DNA of 64,000 nt from Micromonospora tulbaghiae (GTDB taxonomy: Bacteria > Actinomycetota > Actinomycetes > Mycobacteriales > Micromonosporaceae): contig NZ_FMCQ01000003.1 of the NCBI RefSeq assembly GCF_900091605.1, positions 714,836 to 778,835 on the forward strand, given 5' to 3'. Under the pieces are notes generated by a model that saw nothing but the letters and a program-made list of their open reading frames with translations, was not told the origin of the DNA and made no database searches. A program made the position numbers and the translations under genes. Positions 16,753 to 24,708 of this stretch are shown in pieces; position 1 is the first letter of the stretch; every line of letters begins with the position of its first letter.

Positions 16753-17958
16753 TCACCAGTTGGCCTGCGCCGGTGGCGGCGGCAGCGGCGTCGACTCCGG
16801 GCGCAGCACGTACGCGATCCCCCCGCTGCCCGCCTGCCAGGCGCTCTCGAACGGCGCGCGCGGCACGGTGCGGCGGACCCGCTCGTCGTCCGGCGCGTAC
16901 GGGTCGTTGAGCACCGGGTCGCCTTCGGCGGTGAAGCCGGCCAGCACCATGAGGTGTCCCCGGGTGTCGTAGTCCAGGCCGGGTACCTGACCGGCGGTGA
17001 ACGCCGCCGAGACGATCAGCGGGATGCCGGCGGCCACGAACCGTTCCGCCTCCGCCAGCGAGCGCAGCCGGGTGACGAAGGCGTCCACCCCGTGCGTCGC
17101 CGCGTACGCCGTGTTGAACGGCCAGTTGCCCGGTCCGCCGAAGGCGTGGTCGTAGCAGTGCCGGGCGGCGTGCACCACCTGCGGGCGCGGACCCGGCGGC
17201 GCCACCCAGGCGTACCGGTCCGGGGTGGGCCCGGCGCCCCAGTAGTCGAGCACCATCGACACGCAGGTGGGGCTGCACCAGGAGTCGCCGCCGCCACCCC
17301 AGCGGGTCTCCCCGGAGGCGTGCAGCCGTTGCGCGTACCGCGGAACGTCCAGCACCCGTCCCCACGCGCCCGTATCTCCGACGCCGGCCTTCGCGGTGCT
17401 GGCGTCCGCAGTGCCGGCGTCCGCGGTGGTGGCCGGGTCGGTGGAGGCGACCACGCCCACCGTGCGCAGCACCGGGTCGGCGGGCGCGTCGAGCCGTCGC
17501 AACAGCGTCACCCGAACCTGCCAGGCGGTCACCGTCGCGCCGGTCAACCGCAGGGTGTCGGCGGCGACCCGCGCCCGGTCGTCCTCCTGCCCGGGTACTG
17601 ACGCGCGATGCACGGCACTGTCGTCGGCGGCCCAGTGGCCCAGCTCGTACCAGCCGGTGGTGGCCGTGCCGTCGGCCCAGCCGCGCAGCTCCACCCGTAG
17701 CCAGCAGCCGGGCGGGGTGTCGGCCGTCCAGGAGGGCACCAGCTCGGTGACGGCGAAGCCGACGGGCGTCACGGGGGAGGTCCAGGTGCCGGCGGCGTAC
17801 TCGGCCGTGGTCCCGGAGTGCGGGTCGGTGTGCGTGACCCGGCCGGCATCGCCGTCGGGCGTCAGCCCGTCCGGCCCGGCGCGCAGCCCGTCCGCACGAC
17901 CCCCGTCCCGGTCCGCCGGGAAGCGGAACCGGTGGTACGTGATGTCGCGGCCGCTCAT
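16753..17958 (-). CDS. C39-family-type papain-like cysteine peptidase
   Basis: About 401 residues. The N-terminal half is a beta-rich domain (DITYHRFRF, GFAVTELVPSWTADTPPGCW) found in actinobacterial secreted C39-like peptidases. The C-terminal half is the peptidase: the GGGDSWCSPTCVSMVLDYWG segment holds the nucleophilic Cys, and GHLMVLAGF the catalytic His, followed by NDPYAPDD. I placed the start at the ATG encoding MSGRDITYHRF because homologous proteins begin similarly. In-frame starts at 18024 and 18063 are possible, and none of the three gives a clear signal peptide. Substrate unknown. Confidence 0.75.
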   Translation of the reverse strand: MSGRDITYHRFRFPADRDGGRADGLRAGPDGLTPDGDAGRVTHTDPHSGTTAEYAAGTWTSPVTPVGFAVTELVPSWTADTPPGCWLRVELRGWADGTATTGWYELGHWAADDSAVHRASVPGQEDDRARVAADTLRLTGATVTAWQVRVTLLRRLDAPADPVLRTVGVVASTDPATTADAGTADASTAKAGVGDTGAWGRVLDVPRYAQRLHASGETRWGGGGDSWCSPTCVSMVLDYWGAGPTPDRYAWVAPPGPRPQVVHAARHCYDHAFGGPGNWPFNTAYAATHGVDAFVTRLRSLAEAERFVAAGIPLIVSAAFTAGQVPGLDYDTRGHLMVLAGFTAEGDPVLNDPYAPDDERVRRTVPRAPFESAWQAGSGGIAYVLRPESTPLPPPPAQANW

Positions 17959-18132
17959 CGGGAACCCGCCCGGCACGGCCGTGACCAGTGGCTGCTGCGC
18001 TTGTCGATCATCGCCGCCGAGCATCGCGTACCCGAAGGTTTTCTGCAACGGCGGCCGTGCCACCCCACGCGGCGATCAACCTGGCGTCCTGTCACCTACC
18101 GTAACCGCGGCGCGCCCGCGGCATGGTCACCC

Positions 18133-18215
18133 CCGCGCCCTTTGCTCTGCAGCCATCGACGCATCGGTGACCCACGGCTACCGATGCGCATGGGGCTGCA
18201 GAGCAAAGGGCGCGG
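18133..18215. repeat. 83-bp two-tier palindrome (CTTTGCTCTGCAG type)
   Basis: Outer arms of 22 bases pair perfectly (18133-18154 with 18194-18215). Inside them a second perfect 8-bp stem, GCATCGGT with ACCGATGC (18161-18168 and 18180-18187), surrounds an 11-base loop. The sequence is unrelated to the GATCTTG palindromes, and I see no second copy in this window. It lies about 300 bases upstream of a two-component operon. Confidence 0.85.
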
Positions 18216-18485
18216 AGGGGTATCTCCGCCGGCGGATGCCGGTTCAGAGTCTTTCCTGGTCAGGACGATGTGGCCCGCTGGTCGCCCCGTTTGGCCGAGC
18301 GAGCGCCCATCACGGTGTGTGACGCAGCCGTGAATCGGTGTCAACGTTACGAAGGGTCACAACCCCCGGGTTCCGGGCCGGGTGTGGTGGCCCGAGCGCG
18401 CACCACGGGCGCTCCCCGTTGGTGCGCTCGTCGACGGCCGTCTCGGGTGGACGGCTCCTCCGGCGGCGGGTTTTGCCTGCCGCAC

Positions 18486-18491
18486 TAGGTT
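18486..18491 (+). promoter_or_regulatory. Possible -10 hexamer for the two-component operon
   Basis: TAGGTT, 28 bases before the response-regulator ATG, which has its own ribosome binding site. No convincing -35 was found, so support is weak. Confidence 0.3.
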
Positions 18492-18519
18492 GTCAGGGGT
18501 CACGAGGTGGGAGGCCGGG

Positions 18520-19188
18520 ATGCGGGTACTGGTGGTCGAGGACGAGCGCAACCTCGCCGACGCGATCGCGCGCGGGCTGCGCAAGCGCGGGATGGCGGTC
18601 GACGTCGCCTACGACGGCGACGCCGGGCACGAGGCGGCGTTCGTCACCCGCTACGACGTGGTGATCCTGGACCGCGACCTGCCCGGCGTGCACGGCGACC
18701 GGATCTGCGCCGACCTGGCCGCCTCCGGCGCGCTGACCCGGGTGTTGATGCTGACCGCGAGCGGCACGGTCGCCGACCGGGTCGAGGGGTTGCAGCTCGG
18801 CGCCGACGACTACCTGGCCAAGCCGTTCGCGTTCGACGAGCTGGTGGCCCGGGTGCAGGCGCTCGGCCGCCGGGCCACACCGGCCGCGCCGCCGGTGCTG
18901 GAGGTGGCCGATCTGGTGCTCGACCCGGCCCGCCGGGTGGTGAGCCGGGGCGGGGTGCCGCTCGACCTCACCAACAAGGAGTTCGGCGTGCTCGCCGAGC
19001 TGCTCAAGGCGCGCGGCGCTGTGGTGTCCAGCGAGGAGCTGCTGGAGCGCGTCTGGGACGCCAACACCGACCCGTTCACCACGATCGTCCGGGTCACCGT
19101 GATGACACTGCGCAAGAAGCTCGGCGACCCGCCGCTCATCGACACGGTTGTCGGTGCGGGCTACCGCATCGGCGGGGTACGGCAGTGA
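18520..19188 (+). CDS. OmpR/PhoB-family response regulator
   Basis: 222 residues. The receiver domain (residues 1-115) has the acidic pocket VVEDE, the phosphoacceptor Asp in VVILDRDLPG, the LTAS switch residue and the Lys in YLAKPF. The C-terminal winged helix (about 125-220) ends in TVVGAGYRIGG, the usual OmpR wing. The ATG was chosen because GGTGGGAGG lies just upstream; an in-frame start at 18382 is unsupported. It overlaps the sensor kinase by 4 bases (GTGA), so the pair should be co-translated. A likely target is the downstream propeller gene, whose promoter region carries a direct repeat. Confidence 0.93.
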   Translation: MRVLVVEDERNLADAIARGLRKRGMAVDVAYDGDAGHEAAFVTRYDVVILDRDLPGVHGDRICADLAASGALTRVLMLTASGTVADRVEGLQLGADDYLAKPFAFDELVARVQALGRRATPAAPPVLEVADLVLDPARRVVSRGGVPLDLTNKEFGVLAELLKARGAVVSSEELLERVWDANTDPFTTIVRVTVMTLRKKLGDPPLIDTVVGAGYRIGGVRQ

Positions 19189-20342
19189 GCGCGCGCCGGC
19201 TGCGGCCGACGCTGCGGCTACGGCTGACCCTGCTCAACGGCGTGCTGCTGGTCGGCGCCGGGGCAATCCTGGTGCTGCTCGCCTGGCTGCTGGTCCGCGA
19301 CGCGCTGCGACCCACCGACGAGCTGCTACCGGGCACCAGTGTGGTGCTCAGCGACGGGCGCACGCTCGACGCCGGGCAGTGGCAGCGGCAACTGGTGGAC
19401 GCCGCGTCACAGGAACTGCTGGTCAAAGGGCTGCTCGCACTGGTGGCGATCAGCGTGGTCGGGGTGGCCGGGGCGTACCTGGTGGCCGGCCGGGCGCTGC
19501 GCCCGCTGCACCAGGTCACCGCCACCGCCCGCCGGCTCGGCGAGGCCACGCTCGACGAGCGCATCGGCTGGTCCGGCGCCGACGACGAGGTGGCCGAGCT
19601 GGCCGAGACGTTCGACGCCATGCTCGACCGGATCAGCGGCGCGTTCGAGACGCAGAAACGGTTCGTCGCGAACGCCTCGCACGAGCTGCGGACGCCGCTG
19701 GCGGTGATGCGTACCGAAATCGACGTGACGCTCAGCGACGACGACGCCGACCTCGCCGAGTACCGCCGCATGGCCGGGGTGGTGCGCGACGCCTCGGAGC
19801 GCGCCAACGGCCTCGTCGACGCGCTGCTGGTGCTGGCGAGCAGCGAGGCACAGACCGGACGGCGGCTCGCCCGGCGCGCCGAGTCGGACCTCGCCATCGG
19901 CACCGCGAACGCGCTGTCCGCTGTCTCCCGGGAGGTGGAGCGCATCGGCCTGAAGGTGCACACCTCGCTGCGCCCGGCGCCGGTGGTCGGCGACCCCGGG
20001 CTGCTCGACCGGCTCGCCGGCAACCTGGTGGAGAACGCGGTCCGCTACAACCACCTGCACGGCCGGATCTGGGTACGCACCGGCACCGACGGGGAACGGT
20101 CCTGGCTGGTGGTGGGGAACACCGGCTTCGAGGTCGCCCCGGCCGACGTACCCGGGCTGTTCGAGCCGTTCCGGCGCGGCGGCCAGGAACGCACCGGCGC
20201 GCGCGGCTCCGGTCTCGGCCTGTCGATCGTGCGGGCCGTCAGCGACGCGCACGGCGGCACGGTCAAGGCGGTCGCCCAGCCCGGCGGCGGCCTGGAGGTG
20301 ACAGTCACGCTTCCGTCGGCCGACCCGCCGGCGTCCACCTGA
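19185..20342 (+). CDS. Membrane sensor histidine kinase partnered with the preceding regulator
   Basis: 385 residues. Two transmembrane helices (about 17-37 and 81-105) flank an unusually short external loop of about 45 residues, so it may sense the membrane itself or a partner protein. A HAMP domain follows, then the H-box FVANASHELRTPLAVMRTE with the phosphorylated His, the N-box NLVENAVRYN and the ATPase motifs LFEPFRRGG and GSGLGLSIV. The G1 box reads VGNTGFEV, so Asn replaces the more common Asp, as in some actinobacterial kinases. The stimulus is not predictable. Confidence 0.92.
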   Translation: MSARRLRPTLRLRLTLLNGVLLVGAGAILVLLAWLLVRDALRPTDELLPGTSVVLSDGRTLDAGQWQRQLVDAASQELLVKGLLALVAISVVGVAGAYLVAGRALRPLHQVTATARRLGEATLDERIGWSGADDEVAELAETFDAMLDRISGAFETQKRFVANASHELRTPLAVMRTEIDVTLSDDDADLAEYRRMAGVVRDASERANGLVDALLVLASSEAQTGRRLARRAESDLAIGTANALSAVSREVERIGLKVHTSLRPAPVVGDPGLLDRLAGNLVENAVRYNHLHGRIWVRTGTDGERSWLVVGNTGFEVAPADVPGLFEPFRRGGQERTGARGSGLGLSIVRAVSDAHGGTVKAVAQPGGGLEVTVTLPSADPPAST

Positions 20343-20422
20343 CCGCCCACGTCCGCCCGGCCAGGCGGTGAGACGACCTCACCTTTTCGTGCGGACGGCC
20401 TCGGCTGTCCTGGCCGGACCGG

Positions 20423-20454
20423 ACGGTGGTCGGCCCCGGTGGCACGGTGGTCGG
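20423..20454 (+). promoter_or_regulatory. Direct repeat pair, candidate response-regulator operator
   Basis: ACGGTGGTCGG occurs at 20423-20433 and again at 20444-20454, exactly 21 bases apart (two helical turns), with a CGGTGG core between. CAGAAT, a plausible -10, begins two bases after the second copy. OmpR-family regulators commonly bind such tandem repeats; assignment to the adjacent regulator is inference. Confidence 0.4.
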
Positions 20455-20547
20455 GCAGAATGCGCCGCCCACGCTGGACGCGGAGCCGGTGATCAACGGA
20501 GAGTAAGCGCAGCGACGCCTCACCCTGCTCACCCACCGGAGCTGCCC

Positions 20548-23097
20548 GTGACCCACCCCTCGGCCCCGCGCCGCCGCCGTCTTCTCGCGGTCCTCACCGC
20601 CGGCGCCCTCACCGTCGCCGGCCTGTCGCCGGCCACGCCCGCGGCCGCCGTCGCCGCACCGGGCCACGACAAAGTGGTCCACACCGTCCCCTCCGCCGCC
20701 TCGCCCGACGTCCAGGACGGCTCGGTCGACGCGATCCACGACGCCGGTACGAAGATCATCGCGGGCGGCTCGTTCACCCGGGTGCAGAACCGCAACTCCG
20801 ACGTCGACATCCCCCGTAGCTACCTGCTCGCCTTCGACAAGGCGACCGGACAGGTGGACACCGCGTTCGCGCCCACGCTCGACAACGAGGTCACGGCGGT
20901 CGTCGCCGGCCCCACGGCGGCCACTGTCTTCGTGGCCGGCAAGTTCAACACCGTCAACGGCGTGACCCGGCGCAAGGTCGCCCTGCTCGACGTCGCCACC
21001 GGTGCGGTCGTCACCAGCTTCGCGCCGCCCGCGTTCAACGGGCTGATCAAGGACATCGCGCTGGTCGGCGACCGGCTGCTGGTCGGCGGCATCTTCACCA
21101 CCGCCGGCAACCCCAACCCGCGCGGCGGGCTCGCCTCGCTCAACGCCACCACCGGCGCGGTCGACGGCTACCTCACCACTACGCTGACCGAGAACCACAA
21201 CTGGGACGGCGTCAGCGGCGCCAAGGCCGGCGTGGGCGCGGAGAAGCTGGCCGTCTCCCCGGACGGCACGCAGCTCGTCGTCATCGGCAACTTCAAGAAG
21301 GCCGACGGGGTGCTGCACGACCAGATCGTCAAGCTCGACCTGGGGGCCACCGCCGCCACCGTCGCGGACTGGAACACCGCCCGGTACACGCCGCGCTGCA
21401 AGTGGCAGTCGTTCGACTCGTACGTCCGCGACGTCGCGTTCTCCCCGGACAACAGCTACTTCGTGGTGGTCACCACCGGCGCCCCCTACAGCGGGACGCT
21501 CTGCGACACCGCGGCCCGCTGGGAGGCCGGTGCGACCGGCACCAGCCTCCAGCCGACCTGGTTCGACTACAGCGGCGGCGACACGTTCCTGTCCGTCGGC
21601 ATCAGCGAGCAGGCAGTCTACGTCGGCGGCCACCTCCGCTGGCTCAACAACACCACGGGCACCGACAACGCCCGGGCCGGCGCGGTCGGCCGGGCCAGCA
21701 TCGCCGCGCTCGACCCGGTCAACGGCCTGCCGCTGTCCTGGAACCCGGGCCGGCACCCGCGCGGCATCGGCGCGTCCGAGATGCTCGTCACCGAGTCCGG
21801 GCTCTGGATCGGCGGCGACACGCTCTGGATCGGCAACTTCCAGTACCGCCGGGAGCGGATCGCGTTCTTCCCGCTCGCCGGCGGCAAGGCTCCGCACCCG
21901 ACCACCGCTGCGACGCTGCCCGGCAACGTGTACCAGGCCGGCCTGCCGCAGCCGACGAACGTGCTGCACCGGGTGAACGCGGGCGGCTCGGCCGTCGCCG
22001 CCACCGACGGCGGGCCGGACTGGGCGGCCGACACCAACTCCAGCCCCAGCCCGTACCGCAACACCGGCAGCAGCACGTCCAGCTACACCACCGCCCCCAC
22101 CGTGGACTCGACGGTGCCGGCCGGCACCCCGGCCGTGCTCTACAACGACGAGCGGTACGACCCGTCCGGCGGGGCGGAGATGACCTGGCAGTTCCCGGTG
22201 GCCACCGGCACCGAGGTGCACGTGCGGCTCTACCTGGCCAACAGGTACGCCGGCACCGCTAACGCCGGCACGCGGGTCTTCGACGTCGCGCTGGAGGGCG
22301 CCGTCGTCCTCGACGACCTCGACCTGTCGGCCACCGCCGGGCACAACGTGGGCACCATGCGCGAGTTCACGGTGGTCAGCGACGGCTCGATCGACATCGA
22401 GTTCCGCCACGTGCGGGAGAACCCGCTGGTGAACGCCATCGAGATCGTCAAGACCGGGCCCCCGCCCAGCGGCGCCGGCTCGCCCGTGCAGGTGCGCTCG
22501 TACGACGGGCAGAGCGCAGTCGGCGCGCCGGACCCGGTGGCCGACCCGGACGGGACCGTCTGGGCGGGCGCGCGTGGCGCGTTCTGGGTCGGCGGGACGC
22601 TGTTCTACGGTGCCGACGGCGCGCTCTACCGGCGTACGTTCGACGGCACCACGTTCGGCACGCCGGAACTGGTGGACCCGTACCACGACCCGTACTGGGA
22701 CACCGTGGTGACCAACTCCGGTCCGGCCGGGCAGACGTACGTCGGCGCGACTACCGGCTTCTACGCCGAGATCCCGAACGTGACCGGCATGTTCTCCACC
22801 GGCGGGCGGCTCTACTACACGCTGACCGGGCAGAACGGCCTGTTCTGGCGCTGGTTCACGCCGGACAGCGGTGTGGTCGGCGCCGACCGGTTCTCCGTGT
22901 CCGGGGCGAGCGGTTTCGCCGACGCGGGCGCGCTCTTCGTGGCCGGCTCCACGCTCTACAAGGTGAACCGGAGCACCGGTGACCTGTCCGCCGCCGACTG
23001 GGTGAACGGCGCTCCGTCGGGGACGTTCACGGTGCGCAGCGGCCCGGCGGTCGACGGCGTCGACTGGCGCGCCAAGGCGGTCTTCGTCGGCCCGTGA
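20548..23097 (+). CDS. Secreted beta-propeller protein with malectin-like domain
   Basis: 849 residues. A basic N-terminus (THPSAPRRRRLL) and hydrophobic core end near ATPAAAVAA, a probable signal peptidase site. Residues 40-480 contain propeller repeats of the delta-60/SMP type (GGSFTRVQ, VAGKFNTVNGV, VGGIFTTAGN, GNFKKADGV, VGGHLRWLN). About residues 490-640 match a malectin domain (VRLYLANRYAGTANAGTRVFDVALEG with LDDLDLSATAGHN), which binds carbohydrate. The last 200 residues resemble further blade-like repeats. The GTG follows GGAG by seven bases. Its position after a two-component system suggests regulated secretion, perhaps onto polysaccharide or the cell wall. Confidence 0.85.
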   Translation: MTHPSAPRRRRLLAVLTAGALTVAGLSPATPAAAVAAPGHDKVVHTVPSAASPDVQDGSVDAIHDAGTKIIAGGSFTRVQNRNSDVDIPRSYLLAFDKATGQVDTAFAPTLDNEVTAVVAGPTAATVFVAGKFNTVNGVTRRKVALLDVATGAVVTSFAPPAFNGLIKDIALVGDRLLVGGIFTTAGNPNPRGGLASLNATTGAVDGYLTTTLTENHNWDGVSGAKAGVGAEKLAVSPDGTQLVVIGNFKKADGVLHDQIVKLDLGATAATVADWNTARYTPRCKWQSFDSYVRDVAFSPDNSYFVVVTTGAPYSGTLCDTAARWEAGATGTSLQPTWFDYSGGDTFLSVGISEQAVYVGGHLRWLNNTTGTDNARAGAVGRASIAALDPVNGLPLSWNPGRHPRGIGASEMLVTESGLWIGGDTLWIGNFQYRRERIAFFPLAGGKAPHPTTAATLPGNVYQAGLPQPTNVLHRVNAGGSAVAATDGGPDWAADTNSSPSPYRNTGSSTSSYTTAPTVDSTVPAGTPAVLYNDERYDPSGGAEMTWQFPVATGTEVHVRLYLANRYAGTANAGTRVFDVALEGAVVLDDLDLSATAGHNVGTMREFTVVSDGSIDIEFRHVRENPLVNAIEIVKTGPPPSGAGSPVQVRSYDGQSAVGAPDPVADPDGTVWAGARGAFWVGGTLFYGADGALYRRTFDGTTFGTPELVDPYHDPYWDTVVTNSGPAGQTYVGATTGFYAEIPNVTGMFSTGGRLYYTLTGQNGLFWRWFTPDSGVVGADRFSVSGASGFADAGALFVAGSTLYKVNRSTGDLSAADWVNGAPSGTFTVRSGPAVDGVDWRAKAVFVGP

Positions 23098-23108
23098 CGC
23101 GGCAGTGC

Positions 23109-23148
23109 CCGCCGGCCCGGTCCCGCACCCGCGGGGCCGGGCCGGCGG
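23109..23148 (+). terminator. Stem-loop after the propeller-malectin gene
   Basis: An 18-bp GC stem with one G-T pair around the loop ACCC begins 11 bases after the stop. There is no clear U-tract, as is usual for actinobacterial terminators. Confidence 0.6.
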
Positions 23149-23302
23149 CTTGTCCCGGCCGGACGGCGGTGGCATGATCATCGGGTCAGCCCGAGAGGTG
23201 GAAGGGGGTGTGGTCGATGTCCGTCGTGAACCGTCCCGCGCCCCGCGTTCCCCGCTGACGTTCCCACTCCGTCGGGGCGCGCTCCCCACAGGAGGAAGCA
23301 CC

Positions 23303-23689
23303 ATGAGTGCACAGATCCACTGCGTGACCGTCGAGTCCGACGACCCGTACACCCTGGCCGGCTGGTGGGCCCGGGTGCTCGACCGCCGGCTCGCCGACGA
23401 CGACCACCCGGGCGACCCGGAGGCGGTCCTGGCCGCACCCGGCGGCCACGGCCCCGACCTGCTGTTCGTCGAGGTGGGCGAGCGGCACGGCAAGGGCGCG
23501 TTCCATCTCGACCTGCACGCGGCCGAGGGCACCCGGGACGAGGAGGTGGCGCGGCTGCGTGAGCTGGGCGCCACGCTGGTGGCCGACCGGCGCCGGCCGG
23601 ACGGGACCGGCTGGGTGGTGCTGGCCGACCCCGAGGGCAACGAGTTCTGCGTCTGCCGCAGCCCCGCGGAACGGGCCGCGTCCGCCTGA
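23303..23689 (+). CDS. VOC-superfamily (glyoxalase-like) protein
   Basis: 128 residues, one glyoxalase/bleomycin-resistance-type domain of the Glyoxalase_6 kind, common and mostly uncharacterised in actinobacteria. Visible segments are IHCVTVESDDPYTLAGWWARVL, FVEVGERHGKGAFHLDLHA, and WVVLADPEGNEFCVC with the usual closing DPEGNEF motif. The acidic and His residues of a metal site may be present (H in HLDLH, E in GNEF). GGAGGAAG precedes the ATG. A shared hairpin with the next, convergent gene follows. Substrate unknown. Confidence 0.85.
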   Translation: MSAQIHCVTVESDDPYTLAGWWARVLDRRLADDDHPGDPEAVLAAPGGHGPDLLFVEVGERHGKGAFHLDLHAAEGTRDEEVARLRELGATLVADRRRPDGTGWVVLADPEGNEFCVCRSPAERAASA

Positions 23690-23700
23690 TCCGGAAACGA

Positions 23701-23735
23701 CACCGGGCCCCCGCCGTCACGGCGGGGGCCCGGTG
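23701..23735. terminator. Bidirectional stem-loop between convergent genes
   Basis: Perfect 16-bp arms (CACCGGGCCCCCGCCG and its complement) around a TCA loop, 11 bases after the VOC stop and 11 before the end of the opposing gene. It can serve both strands. Confidence 0.75.
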
Positions 23736-23746
23736 CGTGACGGTTG

Positions 23747-24520
23747 TCAGTCCTGCTTCTCGATCTCGCCGCGCATCGTCACGAACTCCGACTGGAGCTC
23801 GGCCGCGGACTTGAAGTAGACGACCACCATGCCGAGGCTGCCCCGGTCGACCCAGATGCAGACGGCCACCGGCACGTCCGACGCCTTGCCGTCGGAGCAC
23901 TTGGCGTCGCCGCCGAGCGGGCCCGCGTCGACCGTCTTGAAGTCCTTCGTGGCCAGGTCCGGGGTGACCGCCGCGGTGGCGTCGGCCAGCTCCTTCTTCG
24001 GGTCCGCCATGACGCCGGACACCGCGACGATCATGACCAGGTCCTTCTTGGCCGGGTCGCCGTAGAAGGCGCCGACAGTGCTGGTCGCGTCCGGCACGTC
24101 CTTGCTGAGCTCGGACTTCATCTGCGCCGCGGCGGACTGCAGCTGCGGGTCGGTGACCTTCGCCCGGCCGCCGAGCGTCTGCGGCTCGACCACCCGGGTC
24201 TTGGTGGCGGTGACCACCTCGTCGACGGTGTCCTTCGTGGCGAAGTAGGCGGCGACACCGCCGCCGACGCAGAGCACCAGGACCACGGCGAGGACGATCA
24301 GCAGGACCTTGCCGACGCCGGACTTCTTCGGCGGGACCGGCGCACCGAGCTGGCTGCCGTACTGCGGCTGCTGCGGCGGGTAGTCGCCGCCGTACTGCTG
24401 CTGGGGAGCCTGCGGGTAGTCACCGCCGTACTGCGGCTGCTGCGGCGGCTGGTAGCCACCGGGCTGTTGCTGGGGAGAGGGGTAGTTGCCGGAGTAGGGA
24501 CTGGACGGCGGCTGGGACAT
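23747..24520 (-). CDS. Pro/Gln/Tyr-rich single-pass membrane protein
   Basis: 257 residues. The first 65 are low-complexity repeats of the QQPQYGGDYPPQ kind. They are followed by a basic PPKKSGVGK, one transmembrane helix (about residues 73-93) and an extracytoplasmic domain of about 160 residues with two Cys (KCSDGK and AVCIWVD) that could pair. AGGAG precedes the ATG. The fold is not recognised; similar layouts occur in many uncharacterised actinobacterial membrane proteins. Two other proteins in this window (29624 and 31187) share the Pro-rich tail plus single helix plan. Confidence 0.8.
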   Translation of the reverse strand: MSQPPSSPYSGNYPSPQQQPGGYQPPQQPQYGGDYPQAPQQQYGGDYPPQQPQYGSQLGAPVPPKKSGVGKVLLIVLAVVLVLCVGGGVAAYFATKDTVDEVVTATKTRVVEPQTLGGRAKVTDPQLQSAAAQMKSELSKDVPDATSTVGAFYGDPAKKDLVMIVAVSGVMADPKKELADATAAVTPDLATKDFKTVDAGPLGGDAKCSDGKASDVPVAVCIWVDRGSLGMVVVYFKSAAELQSEFVTMRGEIEKQD

Positions 24521-24642
24521 GTAGGCAGCTCCTGTGAGAAAACTGGACGCGTGATCGTAGCCAGCACCACCGACAGCCCGCTGTCCCGCCCAAGGGCGAC
24601 GACGGAAAACCGCGACCTACCCGTGACCTGGGCCGCAGACGC

Positions 24643-24693
24643 CGATCGCGGTGGCCGGACCGTCCGGAACGGACAGCCCGACCACCGCGATCG
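24643..24693 (-). terminator. Stem-loop after the fadB-like gene
   Basis: A 12-bp stem (CGATCGCGGTGG paired with CCACCGCGATCG) encloses a small inner hairpin, GTCCG-GAA-CGGAC. It lies 16 bases after the stop of the minus-strand gene. Confidence 0.6.
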
Positions 24694-24708
24694 ATGCGTT
24701 GCGGCCGG

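Larger units (their letters stand above)
17959..18519. other. Long non-coding stretch holding a large palindrome
   Basis: About 560 bases separate the peptidase and response-regulator genes, which diverge here. The stretch holds the palindrome at 18133-18215 and probable promoters for both flanking genes. I see no convincing coding sequence; the frames open here lack a start with a ribosome binding site and have poor codon bias. Confidence 0.6.

Noticed and set aside
8543..18063. Prophage or genomic island for the GT-C/propeller/peptidase region
   Set aside because: No integrase, phage structural gene, tRNA-end attachment site or change in base composition is seen.
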